Shown in pieces: positions 36,749 through 49,168 of a stretch of DNA of 64,000 bases. A program made the translations under genes and the position numbers. Below the pieces are notes generated by a model. That model worked only from the letters and a program-made list of their open reading frames with translations, searched no databases and was not told the DNA's origin. Location: the NCBI GenBank assembly GCA_029204225.1, contig CM055109.1:46624966-46688965 (forward strand), given 5' to 3'. Each line of letters begins with the position of its first letter. Position 1 is the stretch's first letter. This DNA comes from Diphasiastrum complanatum (lineage: Eukaryota > Streptophyta > Lycopodiopsida > Lycopodiales > Lycopodiaceae).

Positions 36749-39679
36749 ATGTCTTCTACTGATACTTCCCAATCTTCGTGCTATACTATCCATCGTGATG
36801 TCCCATCTGCAACGGACATCATGATCCTTCCTAGCACAAGCATGGTCACTTAGTGGATGACCCGTGCAGAGCCTCTGCTCACTGCGATGACTATTCATAA
36901 GAGAGTCTTTTCTGGCATGATCAATATGGATTTCATCACTCTTGCCTTTAGTATATGGAAGGAAAAAAAATCAAATTTTATATCACTTTCTAGGGATCCA
37001 CACACAAGGTGCGCATCACTAAGGACGCCCTTGCAGCCATAGGTATAACATTCAGTACGCAGGCTTCACCCAATCACAAGCAGGCCAAACAGGCCATCAA
37101 GCCCTACATGGACCTCACTAATGATCTGCACTGGACCAATGATGGATACCTTTTGGAAGCCGTCACAAAGCCTCCAATCCACGTTGCTACCCAGCTACTG
37201 AACAACTGCCTAATGGTTGACAACCTTAAGAAAGACTGCATCACATCACAGATCCTCCATAGGATAGTGGATTCCCACACCAAGTTGGCCAAAGCCCCTC
37301 TTGAACCATATAATTGGTTCAAGACTGTTTCTGGTGAGCTCAAACGAGCTATTAAGGCCAATATTAAGCAGCAGTTCGCTGCTGGCTTTTTATTGTCCCT
37401 TTTAGCCACTTCTCACTTAGAAAACAAAATCCATGGCTTCCACCTGAAATATGTGCTTTCGATCTACGAAGAAGCACCGGCCGAGTCGTCTCACCAGGCC
37501 TCAACTTCTCATAGTCGTCGTCGTCCACGCAGCGAGATCGTAATTTCCGATTCGCCTTCCACGTCACGACATCGCACTAGGCATACCTTGTCAGTTGCGC
37601 TTCCACCCCCTGCTGCTGTTTGCATTGAACTTCCCATTCCCCTAGCCTCTGATGCTTCTATCGCCTCTACTTCCAATCAAGGACAGTCTGTGACCATTGG
37701 GCCTACCATTCCCATCACAGCTGCCCAGGCCGCCACACCCCCACACACTGAAGCCACTTCACCAAACACGAAGTTTTTTATGGATATGTTTGATGATTCT
37801 GATCCCCTTGGGGCCGTCGAAATTTTTGAAATGTCCCAGAGCCCTGCTCCCTTTGAACTCCAATCCCCTAGAAGAGAATTCGGCCATATCCATGAATCTA
37901 CTGTTGGTGTTGAAGATGTCAGCCAGCAACCTCATAGGAAATAAAGCCCAGTCGCACTTCGGGTCGACAAAGCTGTAAAATCACCAAAACAGTTTGATGC
38001 CACAGTGCTTGAGGGATTTGAAGAGAAAGACATTTTTGAAGAAGAAGACCCAGTGGCATCTATTCCACGCCAACCATGGACAATTCCATCAGGTCCTCCT
38101 GCTGCTACCGCCTCCACCACCGTCGATTCTGGTGATGCTCTTGGTTTGGTCTCAAGCCTTGCGCAAGTAATCCAGTCTATGTTGGATAAGAAGAAGGAAA
38201 TGGAGCAGAGAATCTCCGATCTGGGGTCCGAAAACACTCTGATCAACCAAAAATTTGTCCAGCTGGATCGAGAGTTAAAGATTGCCAAACAACATGAAGA
38301 CAAGGCTGAAGCCGAAAAGAAGTTGGCCCAGCAACAAGCTGATCGCTTGGAAGACTACGTCAGCTCTCTACAAAATGCCCTGACAACCGCACATGATCAG
38401 ATGGATAAGGTCGTGCAGGATGTAAAGCAACAAGTACAGTTGCTGAAGGGTCAATTACAGATGGCTGAACAAGATCGCACGTGGCTTCAAGGTGAATTGG
38501 ATGTGACCACTCTTGAACGTGATGTGTATCTTCAAACACAAATACCAGATCATCCGGTCACACTGACGAAGATTGCGTATTTGTTCAAGAAAGTAGAGAC
38601 ATACAAAGTGGCCCTTCAGGGATTCCAAGGCCGCTTTGATAGGTTCAAAGGAACAGCTTCAACCGAGTTGGCAAAGGCTAAAGAGACTATCACCGCCTAT
38701 GAAAAAGCTGTCGCACAAGTGTTGGAAGCGGACCACAAATCCACGTACCGGTCATGCTGCAATTCTACCCTCCGCACCAAGAAGCTGTACCAATGGATAC
38801 AGGGGTAGATTCGAGCATGAACCAGGGGGAGCTCCAGATATAGCAGAACAACCGCCAATCCTACCAGCAGTACAAGCAGATCCATCTTCATCAAGGACCA
38901 CACCTCTATTCAGAAGGCCCATCAACATCGAGGACCAGATCCAGACCTTCTTAAAGCAACACCCGCATGAGTCCTTGCGTGGTGGATGGGTTCTGAAGTT
39001 TAAGACCTCTGAGATCGAGGCCGACAAAGAATTGGACAAAATATCAGCATTGGAAGAGCAGCCACAATGGAGAATCACTGTTTTTGAAAAAAATCTGAAA
39101 TCAATTAGGAATAACGTCGCCAGCCCTCGCCAATTGTGGGTAGATCTCTATTATGTGCCAATGTCGCGAAGGACTAAATGGAAAGATTTGGGATTGGCTA
39201 TGGACAAGATCACCATCCATATGCCCAATTGGCTAATCATCCATCAGCCCTACAGCTGGACAATCTCAGTGGATTTCCACCGCGCCTTACAAGCCTATCA
39301 GAGAGAATATGTCCACTCTCCAGATCCAACGGTGTGACAATCGGCAATGTTTGCTAAAGATCTAACTATGTTGGCATCAGTGGCAACCATATAACACGAT
39401 TGCCTCCCTCCTCTGGCATTCGATCCAAATAAGCTGATGGCCTCAGAGCAAATCAAAGATCAGTTGTCGGTTGATCGGTTATATTTTTGTGCAGCAATGA
39501 TGGGAGGCTCTTGGGAATCACGCTTCACATCATGGACAACCTCAAAGTGGATTGTCGGAGCCCATTGTTGTTTTCTGCCACACAATTTGGATTTTAATAC
39601 TGCACGTCTCGATTTTATGGAGAAGGTGCAGCACCATTCAATCAAGATTCGGCGCGAAGCCAATAAAAGTCCCCCATAA
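36749..39679 (+). pseudogene. Unidentified extra ORF of the Ty3 composite (interrupted)
   Basis: A plus-strand protein of up to about 975 codons interrupted by a few stops and two frameshifts. ATG 36749 (MSSTDTSQSSCYTIHRDV) runs through TAG 36851 and shifts frame near 37009. It continues ITKDALAAIGITFSTQASPN, then a Ser/Pro-rich region (about 37480-37900) and TAA 37942. From about 38155 to 38745 it is Glu/Lys/Gln-rich, heptad-like and coiled-coil in character (KKEMEQRISDLGSENTLINQ). A second shift near 38750 leads to RGGWVLKFKTSEIEADKELD and TKWKDLGLAMDKITIHMPNW. It ends about 40 bp before the polypurine tract. I recognise no family. Some Tat-lineage elements carry extra ORFs near the 3' LTR, reported antisense in Grande-type elements; this one is sense relative to the LTRs. 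Confidence 0.6.
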
Positions 39680-39716
39680 CTGCATATTGCAGGTGTCGTG
39701 GGACCGCCACCAATTT

Positions 39717-39729
39717 TGGTGGGGGATAC
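39717..39729 (+). other. Polypurine tract of the Ty3 composite
   Basis: TGGTGGGGGATAC immediately before the TG of the 3' LTR, the expected plus-strand primer site. Confidence 0.7.
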
Positions 39730-40214
39730 TGTTGGAGGGTTTGCGGATCCCAAGACAACCCTAACCCTAGTTAATAAGTGAGAGGGATTTGGCACCCTGC
39801 GTGTGTAAGTCCAACCCGATGATCACATAGTTATTTGATTGATTAGTTAAAAGTTAATAAAAGGACTTTAGGCCTTTTTGCGGGACTTTTAATGTCGCAG
39901 GGCCTAAATGTCAAGTTAGTGAATAAAGTTGGGTTTCCCTCCAATTTTGATGGTTCCAACACTTTTTTAAATTTGAATAAAAAGAGAGGCAAGAATGGAC
40001 CAATAGGATTCAGAGGCCAAGGTCCTCCTCTCTACTATAAGAAGGGACCAACTCGAGTTGCTCCTCATGTTCATTTCCTCTTTTCAATAAAGTAGATTGG
40101 TTCTCTTCAGAAATGGGTTGATGAATGTCCTTGCTCTTCTTCTTTCCTTCTCCATCTCTCATGCTTTCTTTGGATTTTTGCTAATTGTTGGATCTGATTG
40201 TTATTGGGATTGCA
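39730..40214 (+). repeat. 3' LTR of the Ty3 composite
   Basis: Same 485-bp length as its partner. It is preceded by the polypurine tract at 39717-39729. Differences from the 5' LTR are scattered single-base changes. Confidence 0.88.
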
Positions 40215-43307
<3,093 letters not shown>

Positions 43308-43960
43308 TGTGAAAAACTCAGATCCAAAAGATGCTAAAGTTTCATAAAGATCTTGGCCATGGAAGTTATGCACATCTAGATTGAAAAAATGATAGAAATT
43401 GTGATGTTAAGCATACTAAACATCAACTAAACATCAAAATCTGATCATAAGCTTCCACAAACAGAAACTTGCTGTCCCTGTCCGTACTTCAGAGCCTACA
43501 ACCTGCATTTCACACGTGTGAAGCCATAGCAACAAAGAAATCACAATTCTAGTGGCTAGAATGCAAGATATGAACAAAAAAGTGAGAGAGAAGAAGATGG
43601 ACCTTCAAAGAGCATAACATTCATTCAATAGAATGAAAATGAGATGTGTACATACTCGTGGAGATGGCTATTTATAGCAGCCATAGTGCCTCTTGGCCAC
43701 TTGTCTTATGATAGGCTAAAATTGGGGTCCAATAGGATTCACCCATATACCTAGAAATTTGGTCAAATAGGAATGCACCAAATTATGAGCCAATAGAAGA
43801 GCTCCACACTCGACCTCCTCTAATTAATGTGACCTCAAAAGTAGTGTACACATACTTTGGGCCTCTACATACATGTATGAACCTATCTCTAACTTTTATT
43901 TGGCCATAGGCCTACAAAATCTCAAGTTAGGAAAATACTACTAGTTGACAATTTTTCACA
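43308..43960 (-). repeat. 3' LTR of the intact copia element
   Basis: 653 bp. It contains a TATA-like CTATAAATAG (43668-43677, minus) and the palindrome TTCACACGTGTGAA (43509-43522). The gag-pol stop codon lies inside its first five bases. Confidence 0.95.
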
Positions 43961-46900
43961 CTCCCTCTTCAACTAGTTTTAGCATAGATTTAGAAAGTAC
44001 ACCAAGACTTGTTCTATGCTTGAAAAATAAGTCCTTTCCCAATGCTTTGGTAAAGATATCAGCCACACATTCCTTTGATGGGACATGTTCAAGCTTGATC
44101 TCTTTTGCCAACACTTGTTCTCTCACAAAATGGTAAGCCACCTCGATATGTTTGCTCCTTGCATGGAAAACCGGATTGCTTGCTAGACTTTGGGCTGAAA
44201 GGTTGTCACAAAAGATGATTGGACTCTCTGAAAAATCCAGCAAATGAAGCTCCATAATCATCCTCTTGATCCACACCATCTCCTTTGTGCATGATGTCAA
44301 AGCTTTGTACTCGGCCTCACTAGAAGAAAGTGATATAGTTGCTTGTTTCTTCGACATCCATGAGATAGCTCCATCACCTATGAAAATAGCATGTGCATTT
44401 ATGGATTTTCTATCCATAAGGTCTCCTGCAAAATCTGAATCTGAAAAACCAAATAAGTTAGGTGATGAGCCTCTATAAACAATGCCAAAATCTTTTGTTC
44501 CCGAGATGTATCTCAAGATCCTCTTTCCTAGTTTCCAATGTTCTATGCTAGGATCTTGCATGAATTGGCTTAATCTACCAACACAATAAGATAAATCAGG
44601 TCTTGTGATGGTTAGATATATAAGAGAACCTATTAGCTTCCTATAGAGAGTAATGTCCTCGAAGGATCTTTCATTACCTCTTATAGTTAGCTTTACATGT
44701 GATTCCATAGGTGTATCAATAGGATTTGCATCTACCATATGAAATCTATTGAGAATAGAAATAGCATACTTCTCTTGTGAAATAAAAGTGATTTGAGAAG
44801 TTCTAATTACTTCTATTCCTAAGATATAGCTCAAAAGACCAAGATCATGCACTTCAAATTCCTTTTTTAGTGCTTTCTTGATATCTTCTATATCTTCCTT
44901 GTTCCCTCCACTTAAAATAATGTCATCCACATAAATTAGAAGGATTGTAACATCATTAGCACTAATTCTAAAGTAAAGTGAATGATCATACTCACTCATA
45001 GTGAAGTTTTGAGAAAGTAGAAAAGAGTTAAGCCTAGCATACCAACTCCTTGGTGCTTGCTTAAGACCATACAAACTTTTTTGTAGAAAACACACATGAT
45101 TAGGCTTGCTATGAGAAACATAGCTCTCGGGTTGCTCCATGTAGACTTCCTCTTCAAGATCACCATTCAAGAAAGCATTAGAAATGTCTAATTGCCAAAG
45201 ATCCCATCCATAAAGAGTTGCAAGGGAAATGATTACTCTTATGCTCACCATCTTTGCCACGGGTGCAAAGGTTTCCTCATAGTCAATGCCATGCTCTTGA
45301 GCATAACCTTTAGCCACCAACCTTGCCTTCAACTTGTTGATAGATCCATCTTGATTTGTCTTTACCTTGAAGATCCATTTGCATCCAATTGCACTTTTGC
45401 CCTTTGGAAGCTCCACCAATCTCCATGTGTTGTTCTTCATAAGTGCTTCAAACTCAAGATCCATTGCTTGGATCCATTCCTCTTCTTGCCTTGCTTCATC
45501 TACACATGAAGGTACATCAAAAGAAGTTAGGAAAGCATAGTTGGATCCATCCACCACTTGCTTACCTTTGCCATCATAAGTGAGCCTTGAGGGTTTCACT
45601 TTATGCCTTGGAGTTCTCCTTGGAATTTGACTTGAAGAGGCTTCTTCAACATCCACATCCAATGTGTCATCAACTCCATTGTCATCAAGCACATTAGTTG
45701 CAACAACACCATCATCACTTGAAACAACTTTTGGAATGTTACCTTCATCAAAAATGACATCCCTACTTGTGAACACTTTCTTGATTGAAGGAACATAAAT
45801 CCTATATGCTTTGCTTACTTCACTATAACCAACAAAAATGCCCTTTCTTGAAGATGGATCCTCCTTAGTTCTATCATCAAGAGTAATGTTGAAGTAGCAA
45901 ATGCATCCAAAAGTTCTTAGAAACTTGACATTAGGCTTCGTACCAAACAAAGCTTCAAAAGGGGTTTTTCCTTCCAATACAACACTTGGCCATCTATTGC
46001 ATAGGAAATTTGCACACAACAAAGCATCACTCCAAAAAGGTTTAGGAAGATTAGCATTCAATCTCATTGCCTTTGCACTCTCACACAAGGTTCTATTCTT
46101 CCTCTCGGCCACTCCATTTTGTTGTGGTGTTCTTGGACATGTGTACTCCCTCTTGATCCCATGCTCATCGCAAAAGGCTTTGAATTTGTTAGAAATGTAT
46201 TCACCACCATTGTCGCTCCTCAAGCATTTGATTTTGGTTGTAAATTGAGTCTCAATAGCAACTTTGAACTTGACAAACACATCAAACACCTCATCCTTGC
46301 TCTTTAGTAGATAAACCCAACAAAATCTACTAAAATCATCAATGAAAGTTACATACATCTTAGCACCTCCATTGCTAATTGTAGTAACACCATGAATATC
46401 CGAATGCAAGAGAGAAAAAGGCATCTTAGATCTAGATATAGATCTAGTATATGGCAATCTATGTGATTTAGACAAAGCACATTCTTCACAAACATGATTC
46501 AAGCAAGTAAGAGACTTGGGAAGTCCCCTTACTACCTCCTTTTTGGCTATTACCTCCAAGGCCTTGTAGTTGAGATGTCCCATCCTTTTATGCCATACCT
46601 CTTGAATTGACATTTGTTCATTTGCCATGCATCCAACTTGGTTAGCAACAACACATGCATCAAGCTTGAACAATTTCCCTTGCCTTTTCCCTTTTGCAAT
46701 GATACTACACCCCTTTTTGATCAAGCAAGCATCACCATCAAACTCAACTTTGAATCCTTTGTCAAGCATTTGGCTTACACTAAGTAAGTTCTTGGTAATG
46801 GATGGAATGAGCAAAACATCTTTCAATTCTATATTCCTATTTGTAGAAAGTGAAATAGGAATTGTGCCAATCCCCTTGATTGCACACTCACCATCATTTG

Positions 46901-47906
46901 CGGTATAGATTACCTTCCTATCACCATCAAATGCCATTAAAGATGAAAAATACTCTTTATGATATGTCATATGAGAAGTGGCTCCACTATCAATCCACCA
47001 AGGATCAATGTCTCCATGATTAGCCAACAAGCAAGATGACATAACAAAAGCATCATTTGAAAGAAGCTCATCCCCACCCTCATCAATAGTTAGATTGGTT
47101 TGCTTTTCCCCTTGATCCCTCTTTTTCTTAAAACAATCACTAGCAAAATGCCCTTTGACTCCACAATAGAAACATTTTAGCTTAGATCTATCCTTCTTTT
47201 TGCCAAAAGTAGAGTGCTCACCTTGGTCTTGCCCTTTAGACCAATTGCTTTTACCTTTGCCCTTGAACTTGCCTTTAGAGAACATTGCCTCCTCTTCTCC
47301 TCCTTGAGATGTAGAAGATGCTCCCACTCTTGCTTGCAACCTGAATTCTTCAGCCAACAAGACCTCTTGCAAGTCTCCAACACTTGGTAAACATTTTTGG
47401 ATAGCATAACTTTGAACAAGATTAGCATGATCATCCAACAAGCCATTGAGAATCACTTGAACAAGCTCCTCATTATTTATGCCATCATTAATGCATGCTA
47501 ACTCATCATTCAATGCTTTAACTCTCAAAACAAAAGCATGTCCATTCTCACTCTTCTTTTGCATACAAGAAAAGATTTGCCTTCTTAAAGTCAACACTCT
47601 AGAAGTAGACTTGGATTCATAAACCTTCTTCAAGGCTTCCCAAGCTTCACTAGATGATGTGCACTTACCAACCTCTTTGATAAGCTCATTTGTCACATTC
47701 ATCTTGATCATGTGAAGGGCTTTCTTTGCCCTCTTGTCATACCTCAATTGTTCTTGAGGTGCCAAAGGTCTCTCCTCCACACCTACAACAATATCCATCA
47801 ACTCATTCATCTCAAGCAAAGACTCCATCCTTACTTTCCAAGTAGAATAGTTGAGGGAGGTAAGCCTATCATTGCTTTCCAACATGTAGCCTCCATTTGT
47901 AGCCAT
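43956..47906 (-). CDS. Copia gag-pol polyprotein, intact (1316 aa)
   Basis: A single frame encodes capsid-type gag (UBN2-like, about 15-200) and zinc knuckle C245-C248-H253-C258. Aspartic protease D306SGA is next. Integrase has zinc residues H439, H444, C473, C476 and catalytic triad D503, D565, E601. RT has D907 (LDISNAFL) and Y992VDD. RNase H has acidic residues near D1156/D1158, E1197, D1234 and D1283. There is no frameshift or stop, so gag and pol are made as one precursor. Start ATG 47906 (MATNGGYMLESNDRL) follows a leader of about 600 bp. The frame ends LVEEGV, with the polypurine tract coding LVEEG and the stop inside the LTR. Confidence 0.97.
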   Translation of the reverse strand: MATNGGYMLESNDRLTSLNYSTWKVRMESLLEMNELMDIVVGVEERPLAPQEQLRYDKRAKKALHMIKMNVTNELIKEVGKCTSSSEAWEALKKVYESKSTSRVLTLRRQIFSCMQKKSENGHAFVLRVKALNDELACINDGINNEELVQVILNGLLDDHANLVQSYAIQKCLPSVGDLQEVLLAEEFRLQARVGASSTSQGGEEEAMFSKGKFKGKGKSNWSKGQDQGEHSTFGKKKDRSKLKCFYCGVKGHFASDCFKKKRDQGEKQTNLTIDEGGDELLSNDAFVMSSCLLANHGDIDPWWIDSGATSHMTYHKEYFSSLMAFDGDRKVIYTANDGECAIKGIGTIPISLSTNRNIELKDVLLIPSITKNLLSVSQMLDKGFKVEFDGDACLIKKGCSIIAKGKRQGKLFKLDACVVANQVGCMANEQMSIQEVWHKRMGHLNYKALEVIAKKEVVRGLPKSLTCLNHVCEECALSKSHRLPYTRSISRSKMPFSLLHSDIHGVTTISNGGAKMYVTFIDDFSRFCWVYLLKSKDEVFDVFVKFKVAIETQFTTKIKCLRSDNGGEYISNKFKAFCDEHGIKREYTCPRTPQQNGVAERKNRTLCESAKAMRLNANLPKPFWSDALLCANFLCNRWPSVVLEGKTPFEALFGTKPNVKFLRTFGCICYFNITLDDRTKEDPSSRKGIFVGYSEVSKAYRIYVPSIKKVFTSRDVIFDEGNIPKVVSSDDGVVATNVLDDNGVDDTLDVDVEEASSSQIPRRTPRHKVKPSRLTYDGKGKQVVDGSNYAFLTSFDVPSCVDEARQEEEWIQAMDLEFEALMKNNTWRLVELPKGKSAIGCKWIFKVKTNQDGSINKLKARLVAKGYAQEHGIDYEETFAPVAKMVSIRVIISLATLYGWDLWQLDISNAFLNGDLEEEVYMEQPESYVSHSKPNHVCFLQKSLYGLKQAPRSWYARLNSFLLSQNFTMSEYDHSLYFRISANDVTILLIYVDDIILSGGNKEDIEDIKKALKKEFEVHDLGLLSYILGIEVIRTSQITFISQEKYAISILNRFHMVDANPIDTPMESHVKLTIRGNERSFEDITLYRKLIGSLIYLTITRPDLSYCVGRLSQFMQDPSIEHWKLGKRILRYISGTKDFGIVYRGSSPNLFGFSDSDFAGDLMDRKSINAHAIFIGDGAISWMSKKQATISLSSSEAEYKALTSCTKEMVWIKRMIMELHLLDFSESPIIFCDNLSAQSLASNPVFHARSKHIEVAYHFVREQVLAKEIKLEHVPSKECVADIFTKALGKDLFFKHRTSLGVLSKSMLKLVEEGV

Positions 47907-48503
47907 GTTGCAATGATTGATCTCTGATCTTTGACCTGTTCCAATGCACTAAGCACTCTCTTGAATCAACAAATGAAACACAAGAAGAAATCACAAAGAT
48001 TTGGAACCTAAAACCTTACTTTTTCTCTCTTTTCCTCACTTTTTCCTTAATTTTAGCCACTAGTTTTATGATTTCTTGATCAAACCAAGACCAAACCTCA
48101 ATATACTTGCTTTTCCCTCACTCCTAAGATTGAAATACACTCTTGAATCATTCAGCAAACTGAAAATCAGAGGGTTACATCAATTTTGAAGTTTTTGACA
48201 TGAAGAAGCAAGAAATTGAATCAAAAAACTATATGCTAGAATGGAAAACTAATAGGATCTTGTTGGATCTTGCATCTCCCTCTTTCCAAAACAATTTTTG
48301 TCTCCTTATTCTGATAAGTACAGAGGGAATTCGCCCTACTTCAATTGAAATGCATACAAATGATGTTTTGATCACAAAGATCCAATTTCTACACATAAAT
48401 CAACAAGATTTTTAGCTAGAAACTTGATTGGAATGCTACAAAAGCAAACTCGCCCACAAATCTCTTCTAAATCTGGCAAAACCTGCACATTTGGCCGCCT
48501 AAT

Positions 48504-48515
48504 GCTCTGATACCA
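48504..48515 (-). other. Primer-binding site of the intact copia element
   Basis: Minus strand TGGTATCAGAGC adjoining the 5' LTR, complementary to the 3' region of initiator tRNA-Met. Confidence 0.92.
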
Positions 48516-49168
48516 TGTGAAAAACTCAGATCCAAAAGATGCTAAAGTTTCATAAAGATCTTGGCCATGGAAGTTATGCACATCTAGATTGAAAAAATGA
48601 TAGAAATTGTGATGTTAAGCATACTAAACATCAACTAAACATCAAAATCTGATCATAAGCTTCCACAAACAGAAACTTGCTGTCCCTGTCCGTACTTCAG
48701 AGCCTACAACCTGCATTTCACACGTGTGAAGCCATAGCAACAAAGAAATCACAATTCTAGTGGCTAGAATGCAAGATATGAACAAAAAAGTGAGAGAGAA
48801 GAAGATGGACCTTCAAAGAGCATAACATTCATTCAATAGAATGAAAATGAGATGTGTACATACTCGTGGAGATGGCTATTTATAGCAGCCATAGTGCCTC
48901 TTGGCCACTTGTCTTATGATAGGCTAAAATTGGGGTCCAATAGGATTCACCCATATACCTAGAAATTTGGTCAAATAGGAATGCACCAAATTATGAGCCA
49001 ATAGAAGAGCTCCACACTCGACCTCCTCTAATTAATGTGACCTCAAAAGTAGTGTACACATACTTTGGGCCTCTACATACATGTATGAACCTATCTCTAA
49101 CTTTTATTTGGCCATAGGCCTACAAAATCTCAAGTTAGGAAAATACTACTAGTTGACAATTTTTCACA
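48516..49168 (-). repeat. 5' LTR of the intact copia element
   Basis: 653 bp, apparently identical to the 3' copy. It drives transcription toward lower coordinates. Confidence 0.95.
48876..48885 (-). promoter_or_regulatory. TATA box in the 5' LTR
   Basis: CTATAAATAG on the minus strand, about 285 bp into the LTR from its 5' end. This is a plausible core promoter for the genomic RNA; it is not tested. Confidence 0.55.

Larger units (their letters stand above)
31303..40214 (+). mobile_element. Rearranged Ty3/gypsy-type LTR element with inverted pol
   Basis: 8.9 kb between two 485-bp LTRs (31303-31787 and 39730-40214), which differ at about 16 positions by eye (about 3%). A polypurine tract (TGGTGGGGGATAC) just left of the second LTR fixes the element's sense as plus. 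The protease-containing segment and a long extra ORF are on the plus strand. The RT-RNase H-integrase segment between them (about 33188-36630) is on the minus strand. No primer-binding site or gag capsid follows the left LTR, and no 5-bp target duplication is apparent (ATGGA against TGTTA). I infer a 5' deletion plus inversion of pol, or a chimera of two elements. The long PR-RT linker and extra ORF suggest the Tat/Ogre side of Ty3, not proven. Confidence 0.8.
43308..49168 (-). mobile_element. Intact Ty1/copia LTR retrotransposon with identical LTRs
   Basis: 5861 bp. Both LTRs (43308-43960 and 48516-49168) are 653 bp and I see no difference between them when reading side by side. Ends are TGTGAAAAA...TTTTTCACA. 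The target duplication TATAT is at 43303-43307 and 49169-49173. The primer-binding site is at 48504-48515 (initiator tRNA-Met type), and the polypurine tract GAAGAGGGAG is at 43961-43970 on the minus strand. One uninterrupted 1316-codon gag-pol is present with all catalytic motifs. Identical LTRs mean a very recent insertion, so this copy could be competent to move. It sits in AT-rich intergenic DNA. Confidence 0.97.

Noticed and set aside
44266-47927. Several plus-strand ORFs within the intact copia element
   Set aside because: They lie opposite the 1316-codon gag-pol and have no recognisable content.
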